From Marinobacterium nitratireducens (GTDB lineage: Bacteria > Pseudomonadota > Gammaproteobacteria > Pseudomonadales > Balneatricaceae), in the NCBI RefSeq assembly GCF_014645375.1, contig NZ_BMLT01000012.1, forward strand, positions 1-64,000: a stretch of DNA of 64,000 nucleotides, in the 5' to 3' direction. The position numbers and the translations under genes are program-made. This document shows, piece by piece, positions 58,071-64,000 of the stretch. Under the pieces are notes generated by a model. The model saw only the letters and a list, made by a program, of their open reading frames with translations. It was not told the origin of the DNA and made no database searches. Within the stretch, counting starts at the first letter, position 1; the number at the start of each line of letters is the position of its first letter.

Positions 58071-58075
58071 TGCGC

Positions 58076-58600
58076 CTACTCCCCCCGCACCAGCAATACC
58101 GCCTCACGGTACAGACGCGACAGCACCGCCAGCGCCAGAAGCGCCATTGTCAGCGGGATCGCGCTCTTGATCAGCCAGCGCCATGGCAGGCCGGAAGGCG
58201 CCGAGGAGCTTTCGTTGATACGCCAGGAGTCGGCGACGAAATCGAGGCTGTGGATGAAGATCACAGCGATAAACGGCAGTAACAGGAACAGAATGCCGAG
58301 AATCTCGATGATGCGTTTGGTTCGCGTTTTGAATGCGGCATGAAACAGATCCACCCGCACATGGGAATCGGTAGTCTGGGCGTAAGCCAGACCGAACATC
58401 ACGCCAACGGCGTAAAGATGCCACTGCAGCTCCTCGAGGGCGATCAGGCCATGCGAGAAACCCTTGCGCAACACCACCTGCAGCATGATGACGAGCACCA
58501 GCAGCACGTAGCACCAGCCAATGCCGAGCGTGAGGCGACGTATGGCCGAGTCGATACGGTCCGACAGCGCAACCGCCGGCAGTTTGTTATTGTCGTGCAC
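58076..58600 (-). CDS. dctQ: TRAP transporter small permease, DctQ type
   Basis: 174 residues from a GTG with AAAGG upstream. Four membrane helices; the core EELQWHLYAVGVMFGLAYAQTTDSHVRVDLFH is the DctQ signature. It joins DctM to complete the membrane complex. A hairpin of inverted heptamers separates it from dctP. Confidence 0.93.
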   Translation of the reverse strand: MHDNNKLPAVALSDRIDSAIRRLTLGIGWCYVLLVLVIMLQVVLRKGFSHGLIALEELQWHLYAVGVMFGLAYAQTTDSHVRVDLFHAAFKTRTKRIIEILGILFLLLPFIAVIFIHSLDFVADSWRINESSSAPSGLPWRWLIKSAIPLTMALLALAVLSRLYREAVLLVRGE

Positions 58601-58613
58601 GGAAAATACCTTT

Positions 58614-58641
58614 GTTACGCGTGACAGGTGACACGTGACGG
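58614..58641. repeat. Heptamer array, left arm, between dctP and dctQ
   Basis: GTTACGC, GTGACAG, GTGACAC, GTGACGG in 7-bp phase. It begins 13 bp before the dctQ GTG start. Confidence 0.85.
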
Positions 58642-58653
58642 GGCACGGCGCCG

Positions 58654-58681
58654 CTTTTACGCGTCACACGTCACTTGTCAC
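58654..58681. repeat. Heptamer array, right arm, inverted
   Basis: On the minus strand the units are GTGACAA, GTGACGT, GTGACGC, GTAAAAG. Twenty bases pair with the left arm with three mismatches, giving a long hairpin in the dctP-dctQ mRNA. Confidence 0.85.
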
Positions 58682-58688
58682 CCTGAGG

Positions 58689-59759
58689 TCAATTCGCCTG
58701 TTTGCGCGGCAGGAAGGCGTTGCTTTCCCACAGGTCATAACCTGCGCGGAACTGGCTCAGGTCATCCCAAACTTTCTTGAAGAACGGATCTTCGGCGGAT
58801 TTCTCGGCCACGACCTCATTCCATTTTTCCTCGAAGGTATCGAGCATCTGCTGATTCCAGTAGCGGATCTCGACGCCGTTCTTCTTGGCGTCGGCCATCA
58901 CCGGGAACTGCATCGCCTCACCCTCGGCGATGGAGTTGGTCACCGACGCCATGCAGGTGGTCTCGAGGGTCGCCTGCTGGCCCGGGGTCATCTCGCCCCA
59001 GGTATCCTTGTTGATCAGCAACTCGAAAATGGTCGCCTGCTGGTGCCAGCCCGGGAAGTAGTTGTACTTGACGATCTTGTTGAGACCCAGGCGGGTATCG
59101 ATCGCCGGCTGCGAGAACTCGGTGGCGTCGATGGCGCCCTTCTCCAGCGCGCCGAAAATCTCGCCGCCGGGAATCTGCACCGTGCCCACACCGAGCTTTT
59201 CCATCACCGAGGCGCCGAGCCCGAAGAAACGCATGTTGAGGCCCTCGAGATCCTCGGGTTTTTCGATCGGCTTGGAGAACCAGCCCGAGGTCTCGGGCGA
59301 CAGGATCGCGCAGGGAAGCACATGAACGTTATAGCCGGCGCTGTCGTACATTTCCTGGTAAAGCTTCAGGCCGTTGCCGTAGTACAGCCAGGCCATATAC
59401 TCACCGGCCTCAGGGCCGAAAGGCACCGCCGAGAACAAGGCCGCCGCCGGTATCTTGCCCTGCCAGTAACCGGCGGTGGCGTAGCCGGAGTTGACCTTGC
59501 CGGAGGATACCGCATCGAGAATTTCCGGAGGACTCACCAGCTTGCCCGGCTCGTAGACCTTCATGCGGATCCGTCCGTCGCTGACCTTGTCCAGGTGATC
59601 GGCGACCCAGGTGATGGTGGTACCGAGCGCCGGCAGATTGGTACCGAAGGCAACCGGCGTTTTCAGCAGGACCTTGTCGGCGGCAAGGCTCGAGGTGGCG
59701 GTCGCCGCAACGGCGGTGGCAACGGCTGCGCTCAGAATCATCGATTTTATTGTTTTCAC
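58689..59759 (-). CDS. dctP: TRAP transporter solute-binding protein, DctP type
   Basis: 356 residues with a signal peptide (MKTIKSMILSAAVATAVAAT...). The mature part has the DctP fold (LVSPPEILDAVSSGKVNSGYA, GLNMRFFGLGASVMEKLG, Arg in MRFFG for carboxylate binding, ATEFSQPAIDTRLGL). It captures a carboxylate in the periplasm and delivers it to DctQM. The neighbouring hydroxybutyrate dehydrogenase suggests 3-hydroxybutyrate or a similar hydroxy acid as substrate (inference). Confidence 0.93.
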   Translation of the reverse strand: MKTIKSMILSAAVATAVAATATSSLAADKVLLKTPVAFGTNLPALGTTITWVADHLDKVSDGRIRMKVYEPGKLVSPPEILDAVSSGKVNSGYATAGYWQGKIPAAALFSAVPFGPEAGEYMAWLYYGNGLKLYQEMYDSAGYNVHVLPCAILSPETSGWFSKPIEKPEDLEGLNMRFFGLGASVMEKLGVGTVQIPGGEIFGALEKGAIDATEFSQPAIDTRLGLNKIVKYNYFPGWHQQATIFELLINKDTWGEMTPGQQATLETTCMASVTNSIAEGEAMQFPVMADAKKNGVEIRYWNQQMLDTFEEKWNEVVAEKSAEDPFFKKVWDDLSQFRAGYDLWESNAFLPRKQAN

Positions 59760-59865
59760 GTGTCGCTCCAGTTTGTAATTGTCGTATCCAAAGCGGGTCC
59801 GGGCTTGAGCTGCGCGGAACCAGAGTATTCCCGTATGGGAAATCGGTAAGTCGGTGAAGGCCCGC

Positions 59866-60648
59866 TCAGTGCGCGGTCCAGGCGCCGTCGATCGGCAGCG
59901 CCGCGCCGGTGATGCCGGCTGCGGCGTCGCTGCACAGATAGGCCGCCAGCTCGCCGATCGCCTGCGGCGCGATCAGCGAAGGATAAGGGGTTTTGGTGTG
60001 AATGAGCCCGAGTTTCGCTTCGTCGAAGCTGACGCCATGCTCTTTGGCGTAGTTCTCGAACTGCTGATTGAGCAGCGGCGTGTCCGTCCAGCCTGGGCAG
60101 ATAGCATTGGCGGTAATACCGTCGGCGGCGTGCTCCAGCGCCATCACCTTGGTCAGCCCCACCAGTCCGTGCTTGGCGGCGCAATAGGCGGACTTGTTGG
60201 CCGAGGCGACGAGACCGTGAACGGAGGCGATGTTGATGATGCGGCCCCAACCGGCCCGCTGCATGGCCGGCAACGCCAGTCGGGAGGCATGGAAGGCGGC
60301 ACTCAGGTTCACCGCCAGGATCAGGTCCCACTTCTCGGGGGGAAATTCGGCAGTCGCTGCGGTGAACTGGATTCCGGCGTTGTTGACGAGGATATCGACA
60401 GCGCCGAACTGCTCGACGCACGACCGGTACAGTCTTTCGACCTGACGCGTCCCGGACAGGTCCGCCTGGCAGTAATCGGTGCGAACACCGTGCTCATCGG
60501 CCAGCTTGCGGGCGATGAGCCCGCCCAGTTCGGCGTCCTCCAGACCATGCAGCATGATCTGGTAACCCCGCTGCGCCAGAACCCCGGCGGTCGCGAGACC
60601 GATGCCGCTGCTCGATCCCGTGACCAGCGCCGTGCGTGTCTTGCTCAT
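59866..60648 (-). CDS. bdhA: 3-hydroxybutyrate dehydrogenase
   Basis: 260 residues. A short-chain dehydrogenase oxidising D-3-hydroxybutyrate to acetoacetate with NAD. TGSSSGIG, NNAGIQFTA, catalytic Ser/Tyr/Lys in ASVHGLVASANKSAYCAAKHG, and the 3HBDH-specific NAICPGWTDTPLL and YPSLIAPQAIGELA. GGAGA precedes the ATG. A sigma-54-type promoter lies 40-55 bp upstream. Confidence 0.94.
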   Translation of the reverse strand: MSKTRTALVTGSSSGIGLATAGVLAQRGYQIMLHGLEDAELGGLIARKLADEHGVRTDYCQADLSGTRQVERLYRSCVEQFGAVDILVNNAGIQFTAATAEFPPEKWDLILAVNLSAAFHASRLALPAMQRAGWGRIINIASVHGLVASANKSAYCAAKHGLVGLTKVMALEHAADGITANAICPGWTDTPLLNQQFENYAKEHGVSFDEAKLGLIHTKTPYPSLIAPQAIGELAAYLCSDAAAGITGAALPIDGAWTAH

Positions 60649-60687
60649 TCCTGTCTCTCCGTTGTTGTTATCTTTTCGTATCCTTAC

Positions 60688-60703
60688 AGCACAGGTTGGG
60701 CCA
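60688..60703 (-). promoter_or_regulatory. Candidate sigma-54 promoter of bdhA
   Basis: TGGCCCAACCTGTGCT on the minus strand: GG and GC stand 12 bases apart as required, matching TGGCAC-N5-TTGCW at most positions. The predicted start lies about 28 bp upstream of the ATG. In Pseudomonas bdhA is RpoN-dependent, which supports the call. Confidence 0.5.
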
Positions 60704-60803
60704 GAAAGTTTAAATCTTTGTTTTATCTTGATTTATTAGCATATTCTTTGAGAGAAGCAAGGCATAACTGTCAAATTTTACTTACATATCCGACAAACAC
60801 ATA

Positions 60804-60819
60804 CAGACACTTCTGTCTG
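60804..60819. promoter_or_regulatory. Dyad upstream of the bdhA sigma-54 promoter
   Basis: CAGACACTTCTGTCTG is an inverted repeat (CAGACA/TGTCTG); another CAGACAG half lies just downstream. It stands about 100 bp upstream of the -24 element, the usual distance for an enhancer-binding protein. The rest of 60649-60937 is AT-rich with no gene. Confidence 0.45.
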
Positions 60820-60937
60820 GATAACAGACAGTCGCCCGGCGGCTGCAGCGGATCGGGTTGCCTGTGTTTGCAACCGGCATGACCCGGATAACAGAGGGCT
60901 ACTCAGCCTGCGCCTGGTCGCCTCGGCGTCACCGGCG

Positions 60938-61351
60938 TCAGTAATCAACCTTGCCCCGCAGCGCCTTGGTCTTGCCCTGGCGTGTCTTGCTGTCGAGCCG
61001 GCGCTTTTTCGAGGCTTTCGTCGGTTTGGTGGGACGGCGTTTCTTGCGCTCGACCATCGCCGCCAGGATCAGCTCGCGCAGCCGGTTCAGCGCGTCCTCC
61101 CGGTTGCGTTCCCAGGTCCTGTGCTGCTGCGCCTTGATCACGATGACCCCGTCCTTGGAAATCCGGGCATCGCTGAGCTGTGAAAGTTTCTGCTTGTAGG
61201 CGTCGGGCAAAGAGGAGTTGACGAAATCGAACCGAAGGTGCACGGCGCTTGCAACCTTGTTGACGTTCTGCCCGCCCGCCCCCTGGGCGCGGATGGCGTT
61301 GAGTTCGATTTCGTCGTCGGGGATGGCGACACTGCTGGAAAGTCTGAGCAT
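60938..61351 (-). CDS. arfB: Ribosome-rescue peptidyl-tRNA hydrolase ArfB
   Basis: 137 residues. The GGQ catalytic motif (RAQGAGGQNVNK) near the N-terminus and a basic C-terminal tail (KKRRPTKPTKASKKRR) that enters the mRNA channel identify ArfB (YaeJ), which rescues stalled ribosomes. It lacks the codon-recognition domain of release factors. A heptamer array lies 6 bp upstream. Confidence 0.94.
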   Translation of the reverse strand: MLRLSSSVAIPDDEIELNAIRAQGAGGQNVNKVASAVHLRFDFVNSSLPDAYKQKLSQLSDARISKDGVIVIKAQQHRTWERNREDALNRLRELILAAMVERKKRRPTKPTKASKKRRLDSKTRQGKTKALRGKVDY

Positions 61352-61356
61352 GAATG

Positions 61357-61391
61357 GTGAGTTGTGAGTTGTGAGTTGTGAGTTGTGAGTT
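61357..61391. repeat. Heptamer tandem array, GTGAGTT type
   Basis: Five identical GTGAGTT units (AACTCAC on the minus strand) between the pncB stop and the arfB start. It replaces the usual leader of arfB. Confidence 0.92.
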
Positions 61392-61396
61392 TGATT

Positions 61397-62767
61397 TCAG
61401 CCCTTGCCGCCATCATTCAGACGGTCCGTGTCGGCCGCGAGTTGCTGCAACGCATCGGACACCTGCACCACCGGCGAGGCCGGCTGATCCAGTTCGCGCC
61501 AGGGCGCCGGCAGCAGCTCGAGTTGTTCACGCACCCGCTCGCGGATTCTCTCGAGCGGTTCGGACGCCTGCAGCCGCCGCCCGTTGTTCATCACCGGCTG
61601 CAGCAGCGCAGCGCCGCCGCTGACCGGCTCGCGGGCGGTACACAGCCGGTCGAACCGCAGCAGGCCGCTCTCGTCGACGTAACGGTACAGCTGCTTGGCT
61701 CCCGGCCAGGTCGCCTTGCCGCTGGAGCGCTTACGCCTCGGTTGCCCGTCGTATTCCTCGAGCTTGTAGGCGCAGTTGAGATAAGGCGCGTCGGCGCAGG
61801 TGGTCAGATGGGTGCCGATACCGTAACCACCGATCGGCACCTCGCGTTTGACCAGGCTCCGGATCAGGTATTCGTCGAGGCTGCTGCTGACGAAAATACC
61901 GATTTCAGGATGCCCGGCCTGATCCAGGATGACGCGCACGCGACGCGCCTCATCCCCCAGCTCACCGCTATCGATGCGTACCGCCTTGATGCGCACGCCA
62001 CGGGATGCGAGCTCGTCGGCCAGTTTTGCCACCCGACGCGCACCACGATCAGTGTCGTAGGTGTCGATCAGCAGCACCAGGTTGTCCGGCTGACTGTTTG
62101 CGAAAGACCGAAACGCCGACATCTCGTCGTCGTGCGCCTGCACGAAAGCGTGTGCCATGGTGCCGAACAACGGGACACCGAAGCGCTGCCCGGCCAGCAC
62201 ATTCGAGGTACCGTCGAAGCCACCGATATAGGCGGCGCGGGCGGCGTGCAGGCCCGCCTCGGCACCGTGGGCCCGGCGCAGGCCGAAATCGACCAGCAGC
62301 GCATCCCCTGCCGCCATGCGGCAGCGCGCGGCCTTGCTGGCGATCATCACCGGCAGTTGCAGCAGGTTGATCAGCCGGGTCTCGATCAGCTGCGCCTGCG
62401 GCAGCGGTGCCGTGATGCGTACCAGCGGCTCGTTGCCGAAGAACAGCGTCCCCTCCGGCAGCGCATGCACGGAACCGGTAAAACGGAAGTTAGCCAGATA
62501 ATCGATCAGATTGCGACCAAAGAAGCCGCTTTGTCCGAGATAGTCGAGCTCGGCTTCGCTGAATCGCGCGCACTCGAGAAATTCGAGCAGCTGCTCGAGG
62601 CCCGCAGCCAGCAGAAAATTGCGGTTATCAGGCAGCTTGCGGACAAAGAACTCGAAAACCGCCTCGGCGTGCATGTCACGATCCAGATACCCCTGCAGCA
62701 TGGTCAGCTGGTAGAGGTCGGTCAATTGCGGGCTGTCGCAGAGCAAATCGCGGTCAGACATTGGCAT
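61397..62767 (-). CDS. pncB: Nicotinate phosphoribosyltransferase
   Basis: 456 residues. It converts nicotinate and PRPP to nicotinate mononucleotide in NAD salvage. The TDLYQLTM N-terminus, DFGLRRAHG, DGTSNV, HAFVQAHDDE, and VRIDSGEL phosphate loops are present. It overlaps pncA by 14 bp. Alternative ATG at 62761. Confidence 0.95.
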   Translation of the reverse strand: MPMSDRDLLCDSPQLTDLYQLTMLQGYLDRDMHAEAVFEFFVRKLPDNRNFLLAAGLEQLLEFLECARFSEAELDYLGQSGFFGRNLIDYLANFRFTGSVHALPEGTLFFGNEPLVRITAPLPQAQLIETRLINLLQLPVMIASKAARCRMAAGDALLVDFGLRRAHGAEAGLHAARAAYIGGFDGTSNVLAGQRFGVPLFGTMAHAFVQAHDDEMSAFRSFANSQPDNLVLLIDTYDTDRGARRVAKLADELASRGVRIKAVRIDSGELGDEARRVRVILDQAGHPEIGIFVSSSLDEYLIRSLVKREVPIGGYGIGTHLTTCADAPYLNCAYKLEEYDGQPRRKRSSGKATWPGAKQLYRYVDESGLLRFDRLCTAREPVSGGAALLQPVMNNGRRLQASEPLERIRERVREQLELLPAPWRELDQPASPVVQVSDALQQLAADTDRLNDGGKG

Positions 62768-63359
62768 CCGCCAGGTCCTGCGAGCTGATCAGCTTCGCGC
62801 CGGCCACCCGCATCTGCTGCAGCGCGTGGTCAGCATCGCCGGCTTCGACCCCGACCGCCCGGATCGCATCCTCCAGCACCCGGGCATCGAATCCCTGAGC
62901 ACAGGCGTCCAGCACCGTCTGCAGCACACAGTAATCGGTCGCCAGCCCACCGATAAAAAGTCGCCGCACCCCGGCCCGGTGCAGCCGGTCGGCAAGGTCG
63001 GTACCCTGGAACCCGGAATAAGCCTCCTGGGTTGCGGTATCGCCCTTGGACACGATCATCGCATCCTCCGGCAGCGCCAGCTCCGGAGCCCAGTCGGCGC
63101 CGTGGGTATGCTGCACGCAGTGCGGTGGCCAGGGGCCGCCCTGCTCGCGAAATGAGCAGTGGTTGAGCGGGTGCCAGTCGCGGGTCGCGACCACCGGCAG
63201 CCCGTGATTTCGAAATATCCCGATCATGCGGTTCAGCGGTGGGACCACCCGATCGCCCTCCTCCACGCCGAGATGGCCGCCGGGCAGAAAGTCCTGCTGA
63301 ACGTCGACCAGCACCAGCGCGTCGCCGGCGCCCAGTTTCAGTTCATCTCGTACTCGCAT
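62754..63359 (-). CDS. pncA: Nicotinamidase
   Basis: 201 residues. It hydrolyses nicotinamide to nicotinate, the step before PncB. The Asp-Lys-Cys triad is visible: Asp in VDVQQDFLPGG, Lys in MIVSKGDT, Cys in ATDYCVLQT; metal ligands D-W-H in TRDWHPLNHCSF. Co-transcription with pncB makes a short nicotinamide-to-NaMN operon. Confidence 0.95.
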   Translation of the reverse strand: MRVRDELKLGAGDALVLVDVQQDFLPGGHLGVEEGDRVVPPLNRMIGIFRNHGLPVVATRDWHPLNHCSFREQGGPWPPHCVQHTHGADWAPELALPEDAMIVSKGDTATQEAYSGFQGTDLADRLHRAGVRRLFIGGLATDYCVLQTVLDACAQGFDARVLEDAIRAVGVEAGDADHALQQMRVAGAKLISSQDLADANV

Positions 63360-63520
63360 TTCAGATTCCCCCAGAGCCGGATTGCTGTCGTCGACCGACT
63401 CACGTTAAGCCTAGTGCATGCGCACAAAACCGCGATCCGCTGGGCACCCCCTGCACACCCACAGGGCAGCGGCAGCAGCAACGCCAGTCGCACGCCACTT
63501 GCGGTCTGGCTGTCTGGACG

Positions 63521-64000
63521 TCAGCTCCCCAGCATCAGGATCAGCCCGGCGGTGACCAGTGCCACCAGCAGTGTGCGCAGGCCGCTGCGCCAGATCGAAA
63601 CACCGGCAATGCGGCCAAGATAGACACCGAGCAGGAACATCAGGATCAGCGCCACCAGCAAAGACAGCACCAGCGGCGAGGCCGGCAGTGGCAAGCCGGC
63701 CTCGGCCAGCCACAGCGGCGTTATGATCAGCAATGCCAGCAGCAGCGGTGCGGCACCATTGGCCAGCGCCACCACCCAGGGTACCCAGCGCGCCGCCCGG
63801 CCATGGGCGCTGTCGCCAAGATCGCGGGCCATGGCCTGTTCGAGTTCGGCCAGCGAGCGCTGCCGTTCGGCCGACTCGCTGATAAGCGCACTGCTGACCC
63901 CGCTCACGGCAAGCGCCACGGTGGCGCCGACGCAGGCGCCGATCACCACCTGCAGCGGAGCCGGGTCGCTGACGGCAAAGCCCAGAATGATACCCAGCAT
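63521..64000 (-). CDS. VIT/CCC1-like membrane protein (possibly 5'-truncated by window end)
   Basis: 159 residues visible, reaching the last base. Membrane segments at both ends flank the helical SGVSSALISESAERQRSLAELEQAM, a pattern of the VIT1/CCC1-related (TIGR00267-like) family, thought to move iron or manganese. The ATG at 63998-64000 may be the start or internal. Bases 63360-63520 hold no gene. Confidence 0.6.
   Translation of the reverse strand: MLGIILGFAVSDPAPLQVVIGACVGATVALAVSGVSSALISESAERQRSLAELEQAMARDLGDSAHGRAARWVPWVVALANGAAPLLLALLIITPLWLAEAGLPLPASPLVLSLLVALILMFLLGVYLGRIAGVSIWRSGLRTLLVALVTAGLILMLGS

Noticed and set aside
56596-58170. 524-codon frame on the + strand
   Set aside because: Antisense to dctM and dctQ; a His/Gln/Arg-rich translation typical of antisense membrane-protein genes.
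61385-62788. 467-codon frame on the + strand
   Set aside because: Antisense to pncB; no domain.

Overview
The window is chromosomal DNA from a GC-rich gammaproteobacterium, most likely a marine or environmental member of the Pseudomonadales/Oceanospirillales group. The block rpmF-plsX-fabD-fabG-acpP-fabF-pabC-mltG-tmk-holB-pilZ-tatD follows the Pseudomonas order, including the absence of fabH. The divergent finR/fpr pair, the RraA and Maf genes and the tripartite TRAP transporter fit the same picture. No rRNA, tRNA, CRISPR array, insertion sequence or phage gene was seen. Both edges cut through genes or possible genes.

Layout. (1) 1-9.2 kb: a type I secretion locus with the 3' end of a giant cadherin/Ig-repeat adhesin, two ABC exporter subunits with eroded ATPase motifs, an HlyD-type adaptor and a lipoprotein with an LssY_C-like domain. 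The genes are tightly coupled and probably export and place one surface adhesin. (2) 9.4-21.2 kb: mostly exported or orphan proteins. They are an M13 metallopeptidase, several small secreted or lipoproteins, a duplicated-domain protein, an SH3-like protein, a GST, an L,D-transpeptidase with an internal duplication, a 1122-residue cyclase/ATPase/TPR signalling protein, and a 37-39-residue microprotein with its own terminator. (3) 21.4-29.3 kb: proline and central metabolism, with putA, a divergent Lrp-type regulator, a decayed AraC gene, a methyltransferase, a ProC-like reductase and malate dehydrogenase. (4) 29.4-42.3 kb: the conserved lipid/cell-envelope/replication block from tatD back to yceD, then maf, sppA and a HAD phosphatase. 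(5) 42.5-45.2 kb: an NsrR-type NO sensor and an operon encoding a small protein, a hemerythrin and a thioredoxin-reductase-like FNR. Matching candidate NsrR boxes lie at both promoters. (6) 45.2-56.5 kb: rraA, yaiI, chrA, NfeD/slipin, finR/fpr, a YdiJ-type FAD/Fe-S dehydrogenase and a divergent LysR regulator. (7) 56.6-60.7 kb: a DctPQM TRAP transporter with 3-hydroxybutyrate dehydrogenase and a candidate sigma-54 promoter. (8) 60.9-64 kb: arfB, the pncA-pncB NAD salvage pair and a VIT/CCC1-like membrane protein.

The most unusual feature that conventional annotation would miss is a family of tandem 7-bp repeats in intergenic DNA. The arrays differ in sequence but share the form G-T-N-A-N-N-N. 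They occur at seven loci, and three loci carry them as inverted pairs. REP-like palindromes, a 110-bp repeat array and a 160-bp repeat array occupy the other gene-free stretches, and several of these elements supply stop codons or N-terminal coding sequence to neighbouring genes.
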